DNA from: Tubiluchus corallicola
Lineage: Eukaryota; Priapulida; Priapulimorpha; Priapulimorphida; Tubiluchidae
Length of the DNA stretch: 35,253 bases
Direction: 5' to 3'
NCBI GenBank assembly: GCA_030141605.1
Contig: JAQGDQ010001503.1
Span: 2,501-37,753, forward strand
Program-made: the position numbers and the translations under genes
In this document: positions 1 through 10,265 of the stretch, piece by piece
Layout: each line of letters opens with the position of its first letter
Numbering within the stretch: the first letter of the stretch is position 1
Notes under the pieces: generated by a model
Database searches by the model: none
Seen by the model: the letters and a program-made list of their open reading frames with translations, nothing else
What the model was told of the DNA's origin: nothing

Positions 1-141
1 AATTCATGATTTGTAGAAATAAATAACATTGTAGATGCATTTGTAATTAATGTGCCTAATATTAATCGATTAAAAGCTTGATTTAAAAAGGGGAAACTAT
101 TCTGTTGTCAATTTGATGACCAGTAACAAAGTCACAGGAAA

Positions 142-704
142 AGTCGGATAAAAAGTATAAATTTTAATACAATTAATATTGCAAAAGCGTTTCTCATAAT
201 ATAATCATAGATTAAAATCTTAACTAACGGCGGCGAGCCCAACAACTGGTGACATCACAAACTAACATAATTTTCAACAGCATAAATATTCCTTGAGCGG
301 GTTGCACGTGTTTGCGAAAGCGAAAATTGAAGTACAGTTCTACTGAAAGATATTCAGTTTTTTGTACTAAAACTAGGCAAGTTTTAATATAAAAATTCTA
401 ATTTCAAATTTACTGTTCACTCAAGAGCTGTAAAACGTGCGTGTTAACTATTTCGTTACAAAATAACACAACTGATCTGAGAGGTACAGCACCTATTTTT
501 TGTGCAATGCGCTTCCGAAATGCAAGCGCTAGTCTAACTAGCGAATGGCGAAATGCACAAAACAGCGAAGAACTAGTGGCGCGAACGTGAAATTGGGTTT
601 GTTCACGTAAGTCAATTTCGAGAAAAATAGTGCGTTTCTTTTCAATATATTAATGAGCAGATTGTTTGACCTACAGGTTAAGATTGGATCCGGTTTTGCT
701 TTAA
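142..704 (+). mobile_element. TTAA MITE family A, copy 1 (left end truncated)
   Basis: This matches copy 4 (13185-13802) over most of its length in the same orientation, for example the AAAAGTATA...TTTTAA stretch, the GGCGAGCCCAAC motif and the GACATCACAAACTAACA block. The right end reads GGTTTTGCT then TTAA (701-704), as in the other copies. The left terminal block with the inverted repeat is missing; homology starts near 142. It has no coding capacity and is non-autonomous. Confidence 0.75.
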
Positions 705-1126
705 GGGTTGGAATTAATGAAAGAGTTAGAGTTAGGGTTAAGGTTTGGGTTAGGATTATTACTTTTTTCATGTGACTTTTTTTACCCGTGACTTTTTTAA
801 ATGCGACTTTATTATTTGGATTCGTATATTCATCCCAGAAAACTCACGCAGCCCTACACAGCTGTGTCATAATTCAGGAGGACAACAAAAACACACATGA
901 CAAATTGAGGGGAGGTAATAAAGGGGGGTAAATAGCCATAATTGTCAAGCGGTGCCCATAAATTTAACCTACTTCAACACCCGCGTACAGCAAGGTAAAC
1001 ATGAAATGCTTATTTAGGAAAACCAACCAGCTGAGATAAAACACAAATGTGTGTATATTCCCCTAGGATATTTCGATATGGATAACTCCTTTCTCTATGG
1101 TTTCCCCTGCAGCTATGTAAATAAAA

Positions 1127-1213
1127 ACAATCCTACAATGCAGTAGCAAAATAATCCCACAATGCAGTAGCAAAACAATCCTACAATGCAGTAGCAAAAT
1201 AATCCCACAATGT
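1127..1213. repeat. 22-23-bp tandem repeat, about 3.5 copies
   Basis: CAATCCTACAATGCAGTAGC alternates with TAATCCCACAATGCAGTAGC, so a two-unit (about 45 bp) period is visible. Confidence 0.88.
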
Positions 1214-1474
1214 CAGAGCCAAATATCAGCTCATGGCTTCTGACATCTTTTTTTTTATAAAAAAACAGTGACTTTTCCAAAAGAGCCTTAACAACATAAT
1301 ACTTTTTCATGTGACAGCAGTTCGTTTAGGAAGGGAGGGAACAGGACGGGAGACAATATATATCCCAAAATGGCCAAGACACCTCGCTTGGTTCAGTATC
1401 TCATCTTAAACGAGGATCATCGATAATGAGCTAGGTTCAGCTACTACTGCAACTATCTACATTAAGTAGATGGC

Positions 1475-1497
1475 GCTGCTGCTGCTGCTGCTGCTGC
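1475..1497. repeat. (GCT)n trinucleotide repeat
   Basis: Seven to eight GCT units (CAG on the gene strand), intronic. Confidence 0.9.
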
Positions 1498-2000
1498 ATA
1501 TCTGAAAACCAAAGAAAAAGAAAAAGAGGCGACTAGTTCTGACGACGTCTTCCTGGAACTCGTGACATCACAAGGTGGAGCAAAGAGGAACGAATCTAAG
1601 AAGTAAGAAGCACCTTCATCTTTATTTAACATAACACCTTACTAGGGTAAAATACTGATCGGAGGAATCACTGTTCTAACAGGCATGAAGGCATGCAAAG
1701 AAATTTACATTGTCCTGCTTGCAAATTACAAATTCTTTTTCAAATTCCCAACGAAACACGAACAGCGAAAATATAAAATACAGCAAATCCAGGTAAAAAT
1801 TCAACAGGAAAAAAAAGTTACAGGAAAAAATAAGTAACTCTAACCCATATGATGCATAATCTAATCCGTAGGCAAAATTGTTTGACTTTTTTCCCGTGAC
1901 TTCTTCACGTGACATTTCCCAGTTACTTTACTACCCGGCATCAATACATCACATCCCCAGCCTACAACTTTTTTGTTAAATTTAATATTGAAAGAAACAT

Positions 2001-2562
2001 TTAAAGCAAAACTGGACCCATTCTTAAACTCTAGGTCAAAACAATCAACTCTTTAAAATATTGAAATGATATTGAATATCAAAAATGACTTACATAAAAT
2101 AATTATTACCACACAAACACAATTTCACATTCGCGCCACTAGTTCTTCGTCGTTTCACACATTCGCTAGTTACAAGTTCGGAAATGCGTTGCACATAAAA
2201 CAGGTGTTGTACCTCTCAGTTCAGATGTGTTAGTTTGTGATGCACAACACATGTTCGACAGCTCATGTGCGAGTGAGCACAGCAGTAAATTTTAAATTTG
2301 AATTTTTATTTCAAAACTTGCCTAGTTTTAGTAAAACTGTACAACACACTGTTGAAAATATTTTCAACACATATCTTTGAAGTTGAAAATTATGTTAGTT
2401 TGTGACGTCATCACTACTTGGGCTCGCCTGTCGTAAATTAAGATTTTAATCTATTATTTAATTATCAGAAACGCTTTTACGGTTACACTGCGTTAAAATG
2501 TATACTTTTTATCGGACTTGAAAATGGGGTAGTGTATGAAAAATCATCCAGTCTTCCTTTAA
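2001..2562 (-). mobile_element. TTAA MITE family A, copy 2 (inverted)
   Basis: This is a full-length copy in reverse orientation. The terminal sequences are TTAAAGCAAAAC at 2001 and GTCTTCCTTTAA ending at 2562, imperfect inverted repeats bounded by TTAA on both sides. TTAA target sites are the hallmark of piggyBac-type transposition; the assignment is inferred from ends only. It carries a perfect CRE palindrome TGACGTCA at 2403-2410, where copies 1 and 4 have TGACATCA or CGACATCA. Confidence 0.82.
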
Positions 2563-3164
2563 CATCCAGCCTCTCGCCAAGATACCACCACCCCACTTTT
2601 GCTTTTCATCACTCAGTAACTCTCTCACTCTCTCGCTTATTGACAAAACCCTTCAACTCATGTTCCCTGATTACGCAGCCACAACATCAATGCACAAATC
2701 AACCATGGACTTCCAGGAAGACGCCAATCTTCCAGAATTACAGCTAAAGAGTTGGGAAGATTAATTCAGCAGAAATAGCCCGCCCGTCACGCCAACGGCA
2801 AATAAGAAATTTAATAGAACGCTTGTCCGAATTGATTAGCATGCCGGGGAGGGGAGGGGGGAGTCAAGTCAGCGATCGAGAATCCGAAACGATCGGGAAT
2901 GCGGAAAGGTTGGCTTCTTCTGCGCCTCTTCCCGAAGAGGAAACTACAAGTGGGATACTGTTACGTGTTGAAATTTCATGAATTTTTATTTTGAGATCGA
3001 TTACGCTGTGGAGAAATTTTTCCCAAGTCATTAGTCACTGTCTAAGCAGCAGGAGGAGCGCTGCGGTTTAAACGCGGGGAAGCCAAACTTTTTCCTCTTA
3101 AGAAATGCGTTACTCGTATTTAATCTAAAGGTGATTTCACACGCGTGGCTTCTTTAGCGTAAAC
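2563..3164. other. Intron 4 stretch, locally GC-richer, unassigned
   Basis: 2727-2960 is GC-richer than its surroundings (GGGGAGGGGAGGGGGGAG near 2847; GAAACGATCGGGAATGCGG). I see no splice-bounded open frame matching the next PPP4R4 segment, and no RNA gene. Confidence 0.4.
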
Positions 3165-3265
3165 ATAATTTATTATAGGATTGGATCAGACAGTTTGAAC
3201 AACATGATTTAGGATCCTCAGCACAACAGACTTTATACACTATTTACAAAAACATTTACAGTAAG
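3165..3265 (-). mobile_element. LINE 3' UTR tip, inverted copy
   Basis: The reverse complement of this stretch matches 11505-11608, including AACATGATTTAGGATCCTCA, CAGACTTTATACACTATTTA and CATTTACAGTAAGAA. It is the third copy of the same 3' end in this window. Confidence 0.72.
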
Positions 3266-3694
3266 AATTACGCTTAGCTGTTTGAAAGACTTATGTAATT
3301 GGAAACGAAAGTTTTTAATAATTTAAAATGTTTGGGCCACTTAGTTAAATGGCACTGTATCGCCATCCCAATGTGCACCACTGATTCACCAAAAAAAACA
3401 TTAATCTTATGGCCATTAAATATAACGTAACTTATACCTTTGCTTAGTTAATGACAGAACTGCTCTACAAATGCTCTGGTTATTTTTTTGTCAATTTCAC
3501 GCAACGTTATCTAAACTTCTTTCAACCGTCCCTATGGTTAAAAAGGTTACACGCGAGTTTATTAATTCACAATTTTTAAACAGCGTTACTGCTTATACGA
3601 GCTCTGTGCGCAATAAGGCAGTGCGTAGGCGGTACAAAATTTCAAGACGAACTTTTTCAGGCTTATGCAAACAAATGGTAATCTTGTCCTTTAA
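3266..3694 (+). mobile_element. TTAA MITE family C, right part
   Basis: This matches the right two-thirds of family C: AAAGACTTATGTAA near 3288, AATGCTCTGGTTATTTTTT (compare AATGCTCTGATTATTTTTT at 7860), CAGCGTTACTGC and AATTTCAAGACGAA. It ends CTTGTCCTTTAA at 3694. The left part is absent; a LINE 3' fragment abuts at 3165-3265. Confidence 0.68.
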
Positions 3695-3984
3695 TAATAT
3701 GTAGATGTAAAATTAACGAGAGCTGTTACTTGCAAAATAAGTGACTCCACACGCTAGGGTTAAATACTAGAACAGATGTTTTGTCTGATGAGAGAATTTA
3801 ATGGAGCAAATAAAATCATTCATAAATATTATAATCCAGCCAAGTTCAGTCGGGATTTGAAACAACGTCGTGCATAAATTATCAATCAGCTTGTCAGGAC
3901 GGACGGACTGATTAAACTGCCTTATTAATCAAAAGTTTCATTAAACGAAATTAATTCCATGAATTCTGATGATTGTGCTGAACA

Positions 3985-4366
3985 TACTGCCTCCTCCTCC
4001 TCCTCCATCTCTTTCTCTCTCTCTCTCTCTCTTACTCACTCACTCCATCTGTCTCGCTCTCATCCCGTTCCCGTCTCACTCTCTCATCTCGTTCTTCTCT
4101 CTCTCTCTCCCCCTCCCTCCCCCTCTCTCTGTCTCACTCATTCCATCTGTCTCGCTCTCATCCCGTTCCCGTCTCTCTCTCATCTTGTTCCTCTCTCCCT
4201 CTTTCTCTCTCTCCTCTCTCTCCCTCCACCCTCTCTCTCTCTCTCTCTCTCTCTTACTCACTCTATCTGTCTCGCTCTCATCCCATTCCCGTCTCTCTCT
4301 CTCTCTCTCTCTCTCTCCCTCCCTAACTCCCTCCCTCCCTTCCTCCACCCTCTCTTTCTCTCTTAC
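3985..4366. repeat. CT-rich compound microsatellite, block 1
   Basis: It starts ATACTGCCTCCTCCTCCTCC and continues as (CT)n interrupted by a recurring phrase: ACTCCATCTGTCTCGCTCTC, then ATCCCGTTCCCGTCTC, three times at roughly 110-bp spacing. It is GA-rich on the strand of the gene. Long open frames in it (both strands) are artefacts of low complexity. Confidence 0.93.
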
Positions 4367-4373
4367 CAGTGTT

Positions 4374-4836
4374 TTAAAGCAAAACCGAACCCAATCCTAA
4401 AGAGTAGGTCAAAACAGTCGATTCTTTAAAACATTGAAAGAGAACATATCATTTTTTCAAGAATGACTTACATGAAACAATTATTACGTTACAAAGACAA
4501 TTTCGTGTTCCCGTCACCAGTTCTTTGCTGTTACATGCATTTCGCCATTCGTTGGAAAGTGTAGCACAAAAAACAGGTGCTGTACCTCTCAGTTCAGTTG
4601 TGTTACTTTGTGACAAACTACATACGTTCGACAACTCATGCGTGAGCACAGAGATAAATTTGAAATTTGAATTTTTATCTTAAAACTTACCTAGTTTTAG
4701 TACAATACACTGAATATCTTACAGTACCACTATACTTCAATTTTCGCTTTAGCAGCATTAATGTTATAAAAATGTATACTTTTCATCGGTTTTGAAAATG
4801 GGCTAGTATATGAAAAATCATCCTGTCTTCCTTTAA
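4374..4836 (-). mobile_element. TTAA MITE family A, copy 3 (internally deleted)
   Basis: The ends match copy 2 (TTAAAGCAAAAC on the left; GTCTTCC then TTTAA on the right), but it is 463 bp against 562 bp. The missing stretch is the internal block around the GACGTCATC/GGCGAGCC motif, so it lacks the CRE. It sits directly between two related CT-rich arrays. Confidence 0.82.
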
Positions 4837-5071
4837 CAAAAAATCCTGTGTTTCTTATATAACGCAGACCAGTTCTTGAACAGCCCTGTGATAATCCAGA
4901 AAAACAGGAGAAAACTAATCCGAAATGTACACAGGACAAAATTCCACCAGGAATTTCCACTGTCAATGATCTCAAAGTCTGTCGAGTAGCCAAAAGTACA
5001 TGACACGCATTGCAAGTGTCAGCACTCTGCCAAAATGACAGCCATTACAGCCATCCAAAATTATTAATTAA

Positions 5072-5170
5072 ATACTGCCTCCTCATCCTCCATCTCTCTC
5101 TGTCTCTCTCTCTCTCTCACTCACTCCATCTGTCTCGCTCTCATCCCGTCCTCGTCTCTCTCTCATCTTG

Positions 5171-5237
<67 letters not shown>

Positions 5238-5518
5238 TCCTCTCTCTCCCTTCCTCCATCTGTCTCTCTCTTACTCACTCCATCTGTCTCGCTCTCATCC
5301 CATTCCCGTCTCTCTCTCATCTCGTTCCTTTATCTTTCTCTCAATCTCTCTCTCTCTCTCTGTGTTTTTCTCTCTCCCTCTCTCTTTCTCTCTCTCTCTG
5401 TCTCTCTCTCTTCCTCCATCTCTCTCTCTGTTACTCACTCCATCTGTCTCGCTCTCATCCCGTTCCCGTCTCTCTCTCATCCCGTTCCCGTCTCTCTCTC
5501 TTACCCTCTGCCTCTTTT
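5072..5518. repeat. CT-rich compound microsatellite, block 2
   Basis: It has the same lead-in (ATACTGCCTCCTC) and the same recurring ATCTGTCTCGCTCTCATCCC phrase as block 1, so the two blocks are related by duplication. Read as RNA from the gene it is (GA)n, starting about 15 bases downstream of the exon 4 donor. Confidence 0.93.
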
Positions 5519-5534
5519 TTCCCGGTAGCCTCAC

Positions 5535-5682
5535 CTTGATCTTTGCTGTCCACACTGGTTAGTATACTCTGTAGAAAACTGTCTGTATAGGTGGAAGGTG
5601 GTAGTAACTCTTTCTCCAACACAGATATGAGTGACTGACTCGCCGCCACCTGTAGCTCCACCGGTGGCATGCAAACAATTTC
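5535..5682 (-). CDS. PPP4R4: PPP4R4 coding exon 4 (HEAT-repeat segment)
   Basis: The minus-strand acceptor TTTTTCAG (plus 5683-5690) precedes 148 bases ending AAAGATCAAG, followed by a GTGAGG donor (plus 5529-5534). The peptide begins EIVCMPPVELQVAASQSL and ends YTDSFLQSIL...KDQ plus one base of a glycine codon. It aligns without a gap to vertebrate PPP4R4 (VEMQLTAAMSFL...YTHSFLQVILLHLEHRDTG, from memory), including the strongly matching YT-SFLQ-IL core. Phase 0 at the start joins exon 3 exactly, so no exon is missing between them. The next exon would need to start with the last two bases of a glycine codon; I could not find it in positions 1-5530, so the gene continues off the left edge. Beyond the donor the sense strand turns GA-rich within 15 bases and stays so for about 440 bases. 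Confidence 0.93.
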
Positions 5683-5775
5683 CTGAAAAACAATGAAAAA
5701 TCAGAAAAAAGAGAATGGGAACCACTTTCATTATTACACAAAAATATTTAAAAAATTTCTTTATTATAACTCAGT

Positions 5776-5860
5776 GTCATCATCATCATCATCATCACCA
5801 TCATCATGAATCAATCAATGAATCAAGCAATCAATTCCATCAATCAATCAATCAATGAAA
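5776..5860. repeat. (TCA)n and (AATC)n microsatellites
   Basis: A TCA run at 5777-5806 is followed by AATC units with GAATC and CCATC interruptions. It lies about 90 bases upstream, in gene sense, of exon 4. Confidence 0.9.
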
Positions 5861-5950
5861 TATCAACAGAAATAAAAGTCAAAATACATAAAAATGATAA
5901 ATGCTGTAGGCTTAGCTAATTGAAAATCCTTCAAGCATCAGCTTAAAGGC

Positions 5951-6135
5951 TTAAAGGGAAGGCCAGGCCTCCGGAGAAGTTGTGCATATTTCAATGGCAG
6001 CAAAATGTTTAGAGGATTTAGTAATAAACGTGTGATAAATGCTTCGTACAATTAACAAAATCACTTTAAGGTCATTTCACTTTTGGGTGCCCCATCTTGA
6101 ACACCCATTCTTCCACCAATGACGTCATTCGTCGA
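5951..6135 (+). mobile_element. TTAA MITE family B, left fragment
   Basis: It begins TTAAAGGGAAGGCC and follows the full copy at 24372 through ATTTCAATG, AATGTT-AGAGG, and the block CCCATTCTTCCACCAATGAC with its CRE at 6120-6127. Similarity is lost just after the CRE, and no matching right end was found. Confidence 0.65.
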
Positions 6136-6570
6136 CAGATCAGATCATCCATCCAATAGCATAACTACATAAAGTCTACTAAACGTTTTGCTAATTGATT
6201 GTACTTGATTGTAATTGATTTGTAACTCAGGTTAAATTCTTTATAATTTTACGTTTTTGAATTAAACACCAGTCATCGAACAATCATGCTTTTGTATAAA
6301 CTAGCAGGCTGATGTATATTGGTAATTATTTCTGGTATCGCTTCTATACTCTGTGAGCTTTGTAAATTTCAATATGAAGTGTTAACTAATGAATTACTTG
6401 TGTTTTTGAACCAACCATCTATGTAACTTGATAACCAATTGTTATCAACTAAAATGCGTTTGTTGCACAGTGAAAAAACTCCGATTAGTAATATTACTGT
6501 ATGTTAATCTACTTAAAATAAATAAAGTTTATATAGTTTATGGTGATGATGATGATGATCATGATGATGA

Positions 6571-6604
<34 letters not shown>

Positions 6605-7447
6605 GATAATCATGATGGTGGGGGTGATGATGATGATGATGATGACGATGATAATGGTGGTGATGATGATGATGATGATGATGACGATGATGATGACAAC
6701 GATATCGATGATGATGGTGGTGGTGGTGATGATGAGGAAGATGATGATGATGACGATGAAGTTTATATGTACAACATACCATATAGCGAGCAACTGCCAG
6801 TTTTATATGAAAAGATTCACATGGCCGTAAAAACATGTGAATTTTTTGCAGTCATATAGCAGATTTTTCCTTTTTACTAACTCAGGTCCTGTTTCCAGGG
6901 GATGGAATATTTCATGGTCTACTGCCAACCATAAACCGATGGAAATATTCTAAAAACGCTATAAAATAGCGGTAGGATGGAAAAGGATTTTCACGCTGCA
7001 CCAGCTGCTTTCCCACCGATTCTGTTAACATAAGAACTAAATTATCTCCGTCCTCAATCATGGTTATTTAATTTTAGAAGGTTGCAGCTTCTGTCTTATC
7101 AAAACAGGCTATAGACAGCTCAGTTCGTCGGGAATAAAGCGTTTATTCGCTTTTAATATTTAATTCTCACGATATAAATATAACGTATCAAAGGAAATTG
7201 ATTTAGAATGTGGATATTATACAGTAAAGGTTGAACTTTCAGCATATTGATCCCGTACTGTGACTTGAAACGCTCGGGATTTCGTCGGCAGAATTGCGAA
7301 TATCATGTGAACTCAAAAAACTGTGAATTATTGAAACAACGTGGTATGCCTAGATCAGAACTATACAGTCTACGTAGAACTGCATTATAAATGAGTAAGA
7401 ATAAAGGACTAGCCAAGTAGTTGCGGTGTAAGTTAGATTGGGACAAG
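6136..7447. other. Intron 3 stretch, no gene seen
   Basis: Besides the GAT microsatellite, this is AT-rich unique sequence. Near 6903-6950 GATGGAATATTTC and GATGGAAATATTC form a loose direct repeat. Nothing else is recognised. Confidence 0.5.
6539..6766. repeat. (GAT)n/(GGT)n microsatellite
   Basis: Long GAT runs with GGT, GAC and AAT interruptions. It gives poly-Asp, poly-Met, poly-His and poly-Ile frames on both strands, which rules out reading any one of them as a protein without transcript evidence. Confidence 0.95.
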
Positions 7448-8097
7448 TTAAAAGACAAGAAAAAGGGGTACCTAAAGTAGGTTTCAGAAAAATCGCCTTG
7501 AAAAAATGATATTATTTTACAGCAAGTTTATGCGTATATCGTACTCGTGTTGAAAGGAATTATTCTTTGTTTTCATTTTAAATCTCGCGCTATACTGTTC
7601 CGACGGCGCTATTACATGACGTCACTCATACAAACGTAAATGTTCAATTATGTCCCAAAAAGCTTTCCACACAAATCTATATTACTTAGCATTTCGCTTA
7701 CCTGCTGCAATGACATATGTAACTAGAGATAATAAATTAAAATGTTCGTGTCAATTGGTTAAAATGTCGCTTTGGCAAAAAATCAAAGACGCACTTTTAA
7801 TCTTATTGACAAGATACAATAATTAAAAAAAATTACTTAGTTACTAACATGTGTGCTACGAATGCTCTGATTATTTTTTCAAACTTTACTTAATGTTATC
7901 TAAACTTGTTTCTAAACGATCTACCATTAAAATGACCGCGTCTAACGGTCATCTGGGAGTCTAAATTTACAAGTTTTATACAGCGTTACTGCCGACGCAA
8001 GCCCTGCATGCAAAACGGCAGTTGTGCGTAGACGGTCTAAAATTTCAAGACGAATTTTTTAAGCTTTATGTAAGTAGAGAGTTTTCTTTTGCTTTAA
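7448..8097 (+). mobile_element. TTAA MITE family C, copy 1 (650 bp)
   Basis: The left end TTAAAAGACAAGAAAA and the right end TTTTCTTTTGCTTTAA form inverted repeats bounded by TTAA. Its interior matches 29397-29856, including CATTACATGACGTCACT, TTATGTCCCAAAAA and ATATTACTTAGC. A perfect CRE palindrome TGACGTCA lies at 7617-7624. There is no coding capacity. Confidence 0.8.
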
Positions 8098-8671
8098 GTA
8101 GCGCTGAAAGTGTTGTGTACTTCTTTAACTGTGGCCCAGCAAAACCTACCAGGGCGTCTGTTTAACTAAGCTAATAATTCACAACCGGAAGACATTTTGA
8201 AAAGCAAATGAAAGGTATACCTAAGTATATTAGTGTGTAATTCTACACCTTCAAATTTAGTTCATGAACGTAAATGTACGTGTTAAGAAAACATACACTT
8301 TCTTGTTTATAAACAAGGGTATTTGTGTTTGTTGTTTTTCACATCAAAATTCTGATTTCGAGTTTTAAATTTTATAATTTTCAATTTGTAAATGAAGGCT
8401 AATTGTCATCCGTTAAGTTGTTACAAGGAATATTAGTGGTTCTAACATCTCTACTAAGATACGGGAAGACCAATATTTACAAATTCGGGATGTTGCGTGA
8501 AACGCGGAGAATCAAGAGACCGCTGGTCAGTTGGGGCTAATCTATTAGCAGGGCTGCACCGGCACCACGTTACTCGAATTAGAACACCCCGTGACATCTG
8601 CATTGCAGATTGCATCGAGAGTGCACACTTTCAGACACTGCTAGCTGAACATTTAGGTTCTAATATTATAA
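8098..8671. other. Intron 3 stretch before the 254-bp satellite
   Basis: AT-rich to about 8480, then GC-richer (8490-8640) with a 79-codon open frame that runs into the satellite. The frame has no recognisable domain or splice context. Confidence 0.45.
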
Positions 8672-9530
8672 TGTCATGGATCCGCCACTGGCTGGTGGAC
8701 CACGCTGTTGGTGCATTAAAGGTTATAATATTATAGCTGTCATAGATCCGCCACTAACTGGAAGGCCGCATAGTTGCTAGGTTAAAACTATTAAACCCGT
8801 CATGGATCCGCCACTGGCTGGTGGACCACATTGTTAGTGCATTAAAGCTTATAATGTTATAGCTGTCATAGATCCGCCACTAACTGGAAGGCCGCATAGT
8901 TGCTAGGTTAAAACTCTTAAACCCGTCATGGATCCGCCACTGGCGGGTGGACCACGCTGTTGGTGCATTATAAAGGTTATAATATTATAGCTGTCTTAGA
9001 TCCGCCACTAACTGGAAGGCCGCATAGTTGCTAGGTTAAAACTCTTAAACCCGTTATGGATCCGCCACTGGCTGGTGAACCACATTGTTGGTGCAGTAAA
9101 GGTTTTAATATTATAGCTGTCATAGATCCGCCACTAACTGGAAGGCCGCATAGTTGGTAGGTTAAAACTCTTAAACCCGTCATGGATCCGCCACTGGCTG
9201 GTGGACCACGCTGTTGGTGCATTATAAAGGTTATAATATTATAGCTGTCTTAGATCCGCCACTAACTGGAAGGCCGCATAGTTGCTAGGTTAAAACTCTT
9301 AAACCCGTTATGGATCCGCCACTGGCTGGTGAACCACATTGTTGGTGCGTTAAAGGTTTTAATATTATAGCTGTCATAGATCCGCCACTAACTGGAAGGC
9401 CGCATAGTTGGTAGGTTAAAACTCTTAAACCCGTCATGGATCCGCCACTGGCTGGTGGAATACACAGTTGATACATTAAAGCGTATACCATATCTATGAC
9501 ATTCGTGTCATAGATACGCCACTGAGGACC
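8672..9530. repeat. Nested higher-order satellite (about 63/127/254 bp)
   Basis: Two related half-units alternate. A begins GTCATGGATCCGCCACTGGC and B begins GTCATAGATCCGCCACTAAC. A starts near 8672, 8799, 8926, 9053, 9178, 9307 and 9432; B near 8739, 8865, 8993, 9118, 9247 and 9372. The AB dimer is about 127 bp. Odd A copies carry CCACGCTGTT and even ones CCACATTGTT, so the real period is ABAB, about 254 bp. 8926-9177 and 9178-9431 are almost identical, sharing ATTATAAAGG, GTCTTAGAT, GTTATGG, GTGAACC and GTTGGTAGG. The last unit decays after 9460. Confidence 0.93.
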
Positions 9531-9619
9531 ACATGGTTTGTGCTTTCAAGCCTAAATTAACGTGATTAATTGTGAAGTTGGCTTATGCACGGTCCAGCAA
9601 TTGACCAACGGTGAATTCA

Positions 9620-10265
9620 AATTGATTTGGCGTATCGACTGCAATGTTTCACAGCAACTGAACATTGTGACTTGGCATATTGACCAGAGCATTTCACAGC
9701 AACAGAGCATTGTGACTTGACATATTGACCAGGGTATTCACAGCAACTGACCATTATGACCAGGCGTACTGACCACACATTTCACAGCAACTGACCATTG
9801 TGACCAGCCGTACTGACCACACATTTCACAGCAACTGACCATTGTGACCAGGCGTACTGACCACACATTTCACAGCAACTGACCATTGTGACCAGTCGTA
9901 CTGACCACACATTTCACAGCAACTGACCATTGTGACCAGGCGTACTGACCACACATTTCACAGCAACTGACCATTGTGACCAGGCGTACTGACCACACAT
10001 TTCACAGCAACTGACCATTGTGACCAGGCGTACTGACCACACATTTCACAGCAACTGACCATTGTGACCAGGCGTACCGACCACACATTTCACAGCAAAT
10101 GAACATTGTGACCAGGCGTACTGACCACACATTTCACAGCAACTGACCATTGTGACCAGGCGTACTGACCACACATTTCACAGCAACTGAACATTGCGAC
10201 TCGGCGTACTGACCACACATTTCACAGCAAATGAACATTGCGACTCGGCGTACTGACCAGACATT
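9620..10265. repeat. 44-bp satellite, about 14 copies
   Basis: The unit is CTGACCACACATTTCACAGC followed by AACTGACCATTGTGACCAGG and CGTA. Central copies are nearly identical; edge copies drift (TTGACTTGACATATTGACC on the left, ACATTGCGACTCGGCG on the right). It follows the 254-bp satellite after about 100 bases. Open frames across it are a by-product of repetition. Confidence 0.93.

Larger units (their letters stand above)
705..2000. other. Intron 4 stretch between MITE copies 1 and 2
   Basis: Apart from the 22-bp repeat and the GCT run, I see only AT-rich unique sequence. Phrases such as CATGTGACTTTTTTTACCCG (near 770) recur in varied form near 1305 and 1900 (reverse sense GTGACTTTTTTC, CCCGTGACTTCTTC), hinting at an old dispersed repeat. 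No exon was found. Confidence 0.5.

Noticed and set aside
1475-1497. Expansion-prone CAG repeat of interest
   Set aside because: Only seven to eight units and intronic; ordinary microsatellite.
3959-4429. Long Ser/Leu-rich and Arg/Glu-rich frames in the CT blocks at 4-5.5 kb and 22 kb
   Set aside because: All frames on both strands are open because the repeat lacks stop codons; no splice or start support.
4730-5015. 87- and 60-codon minus-strand frames as a candidate PPP4R4 exon 5
   Set aside because: Neither matches the expected WLETLL...LPK segment nor has an acceptor in the needed phase; part lies within a MITE.
6428-6859. Asp-rich 143-codon frame
   Set aside because: It is a GAT microsatellite; poly-Asp, poly-Met, poly-His and poly-Ile frames coexist there.
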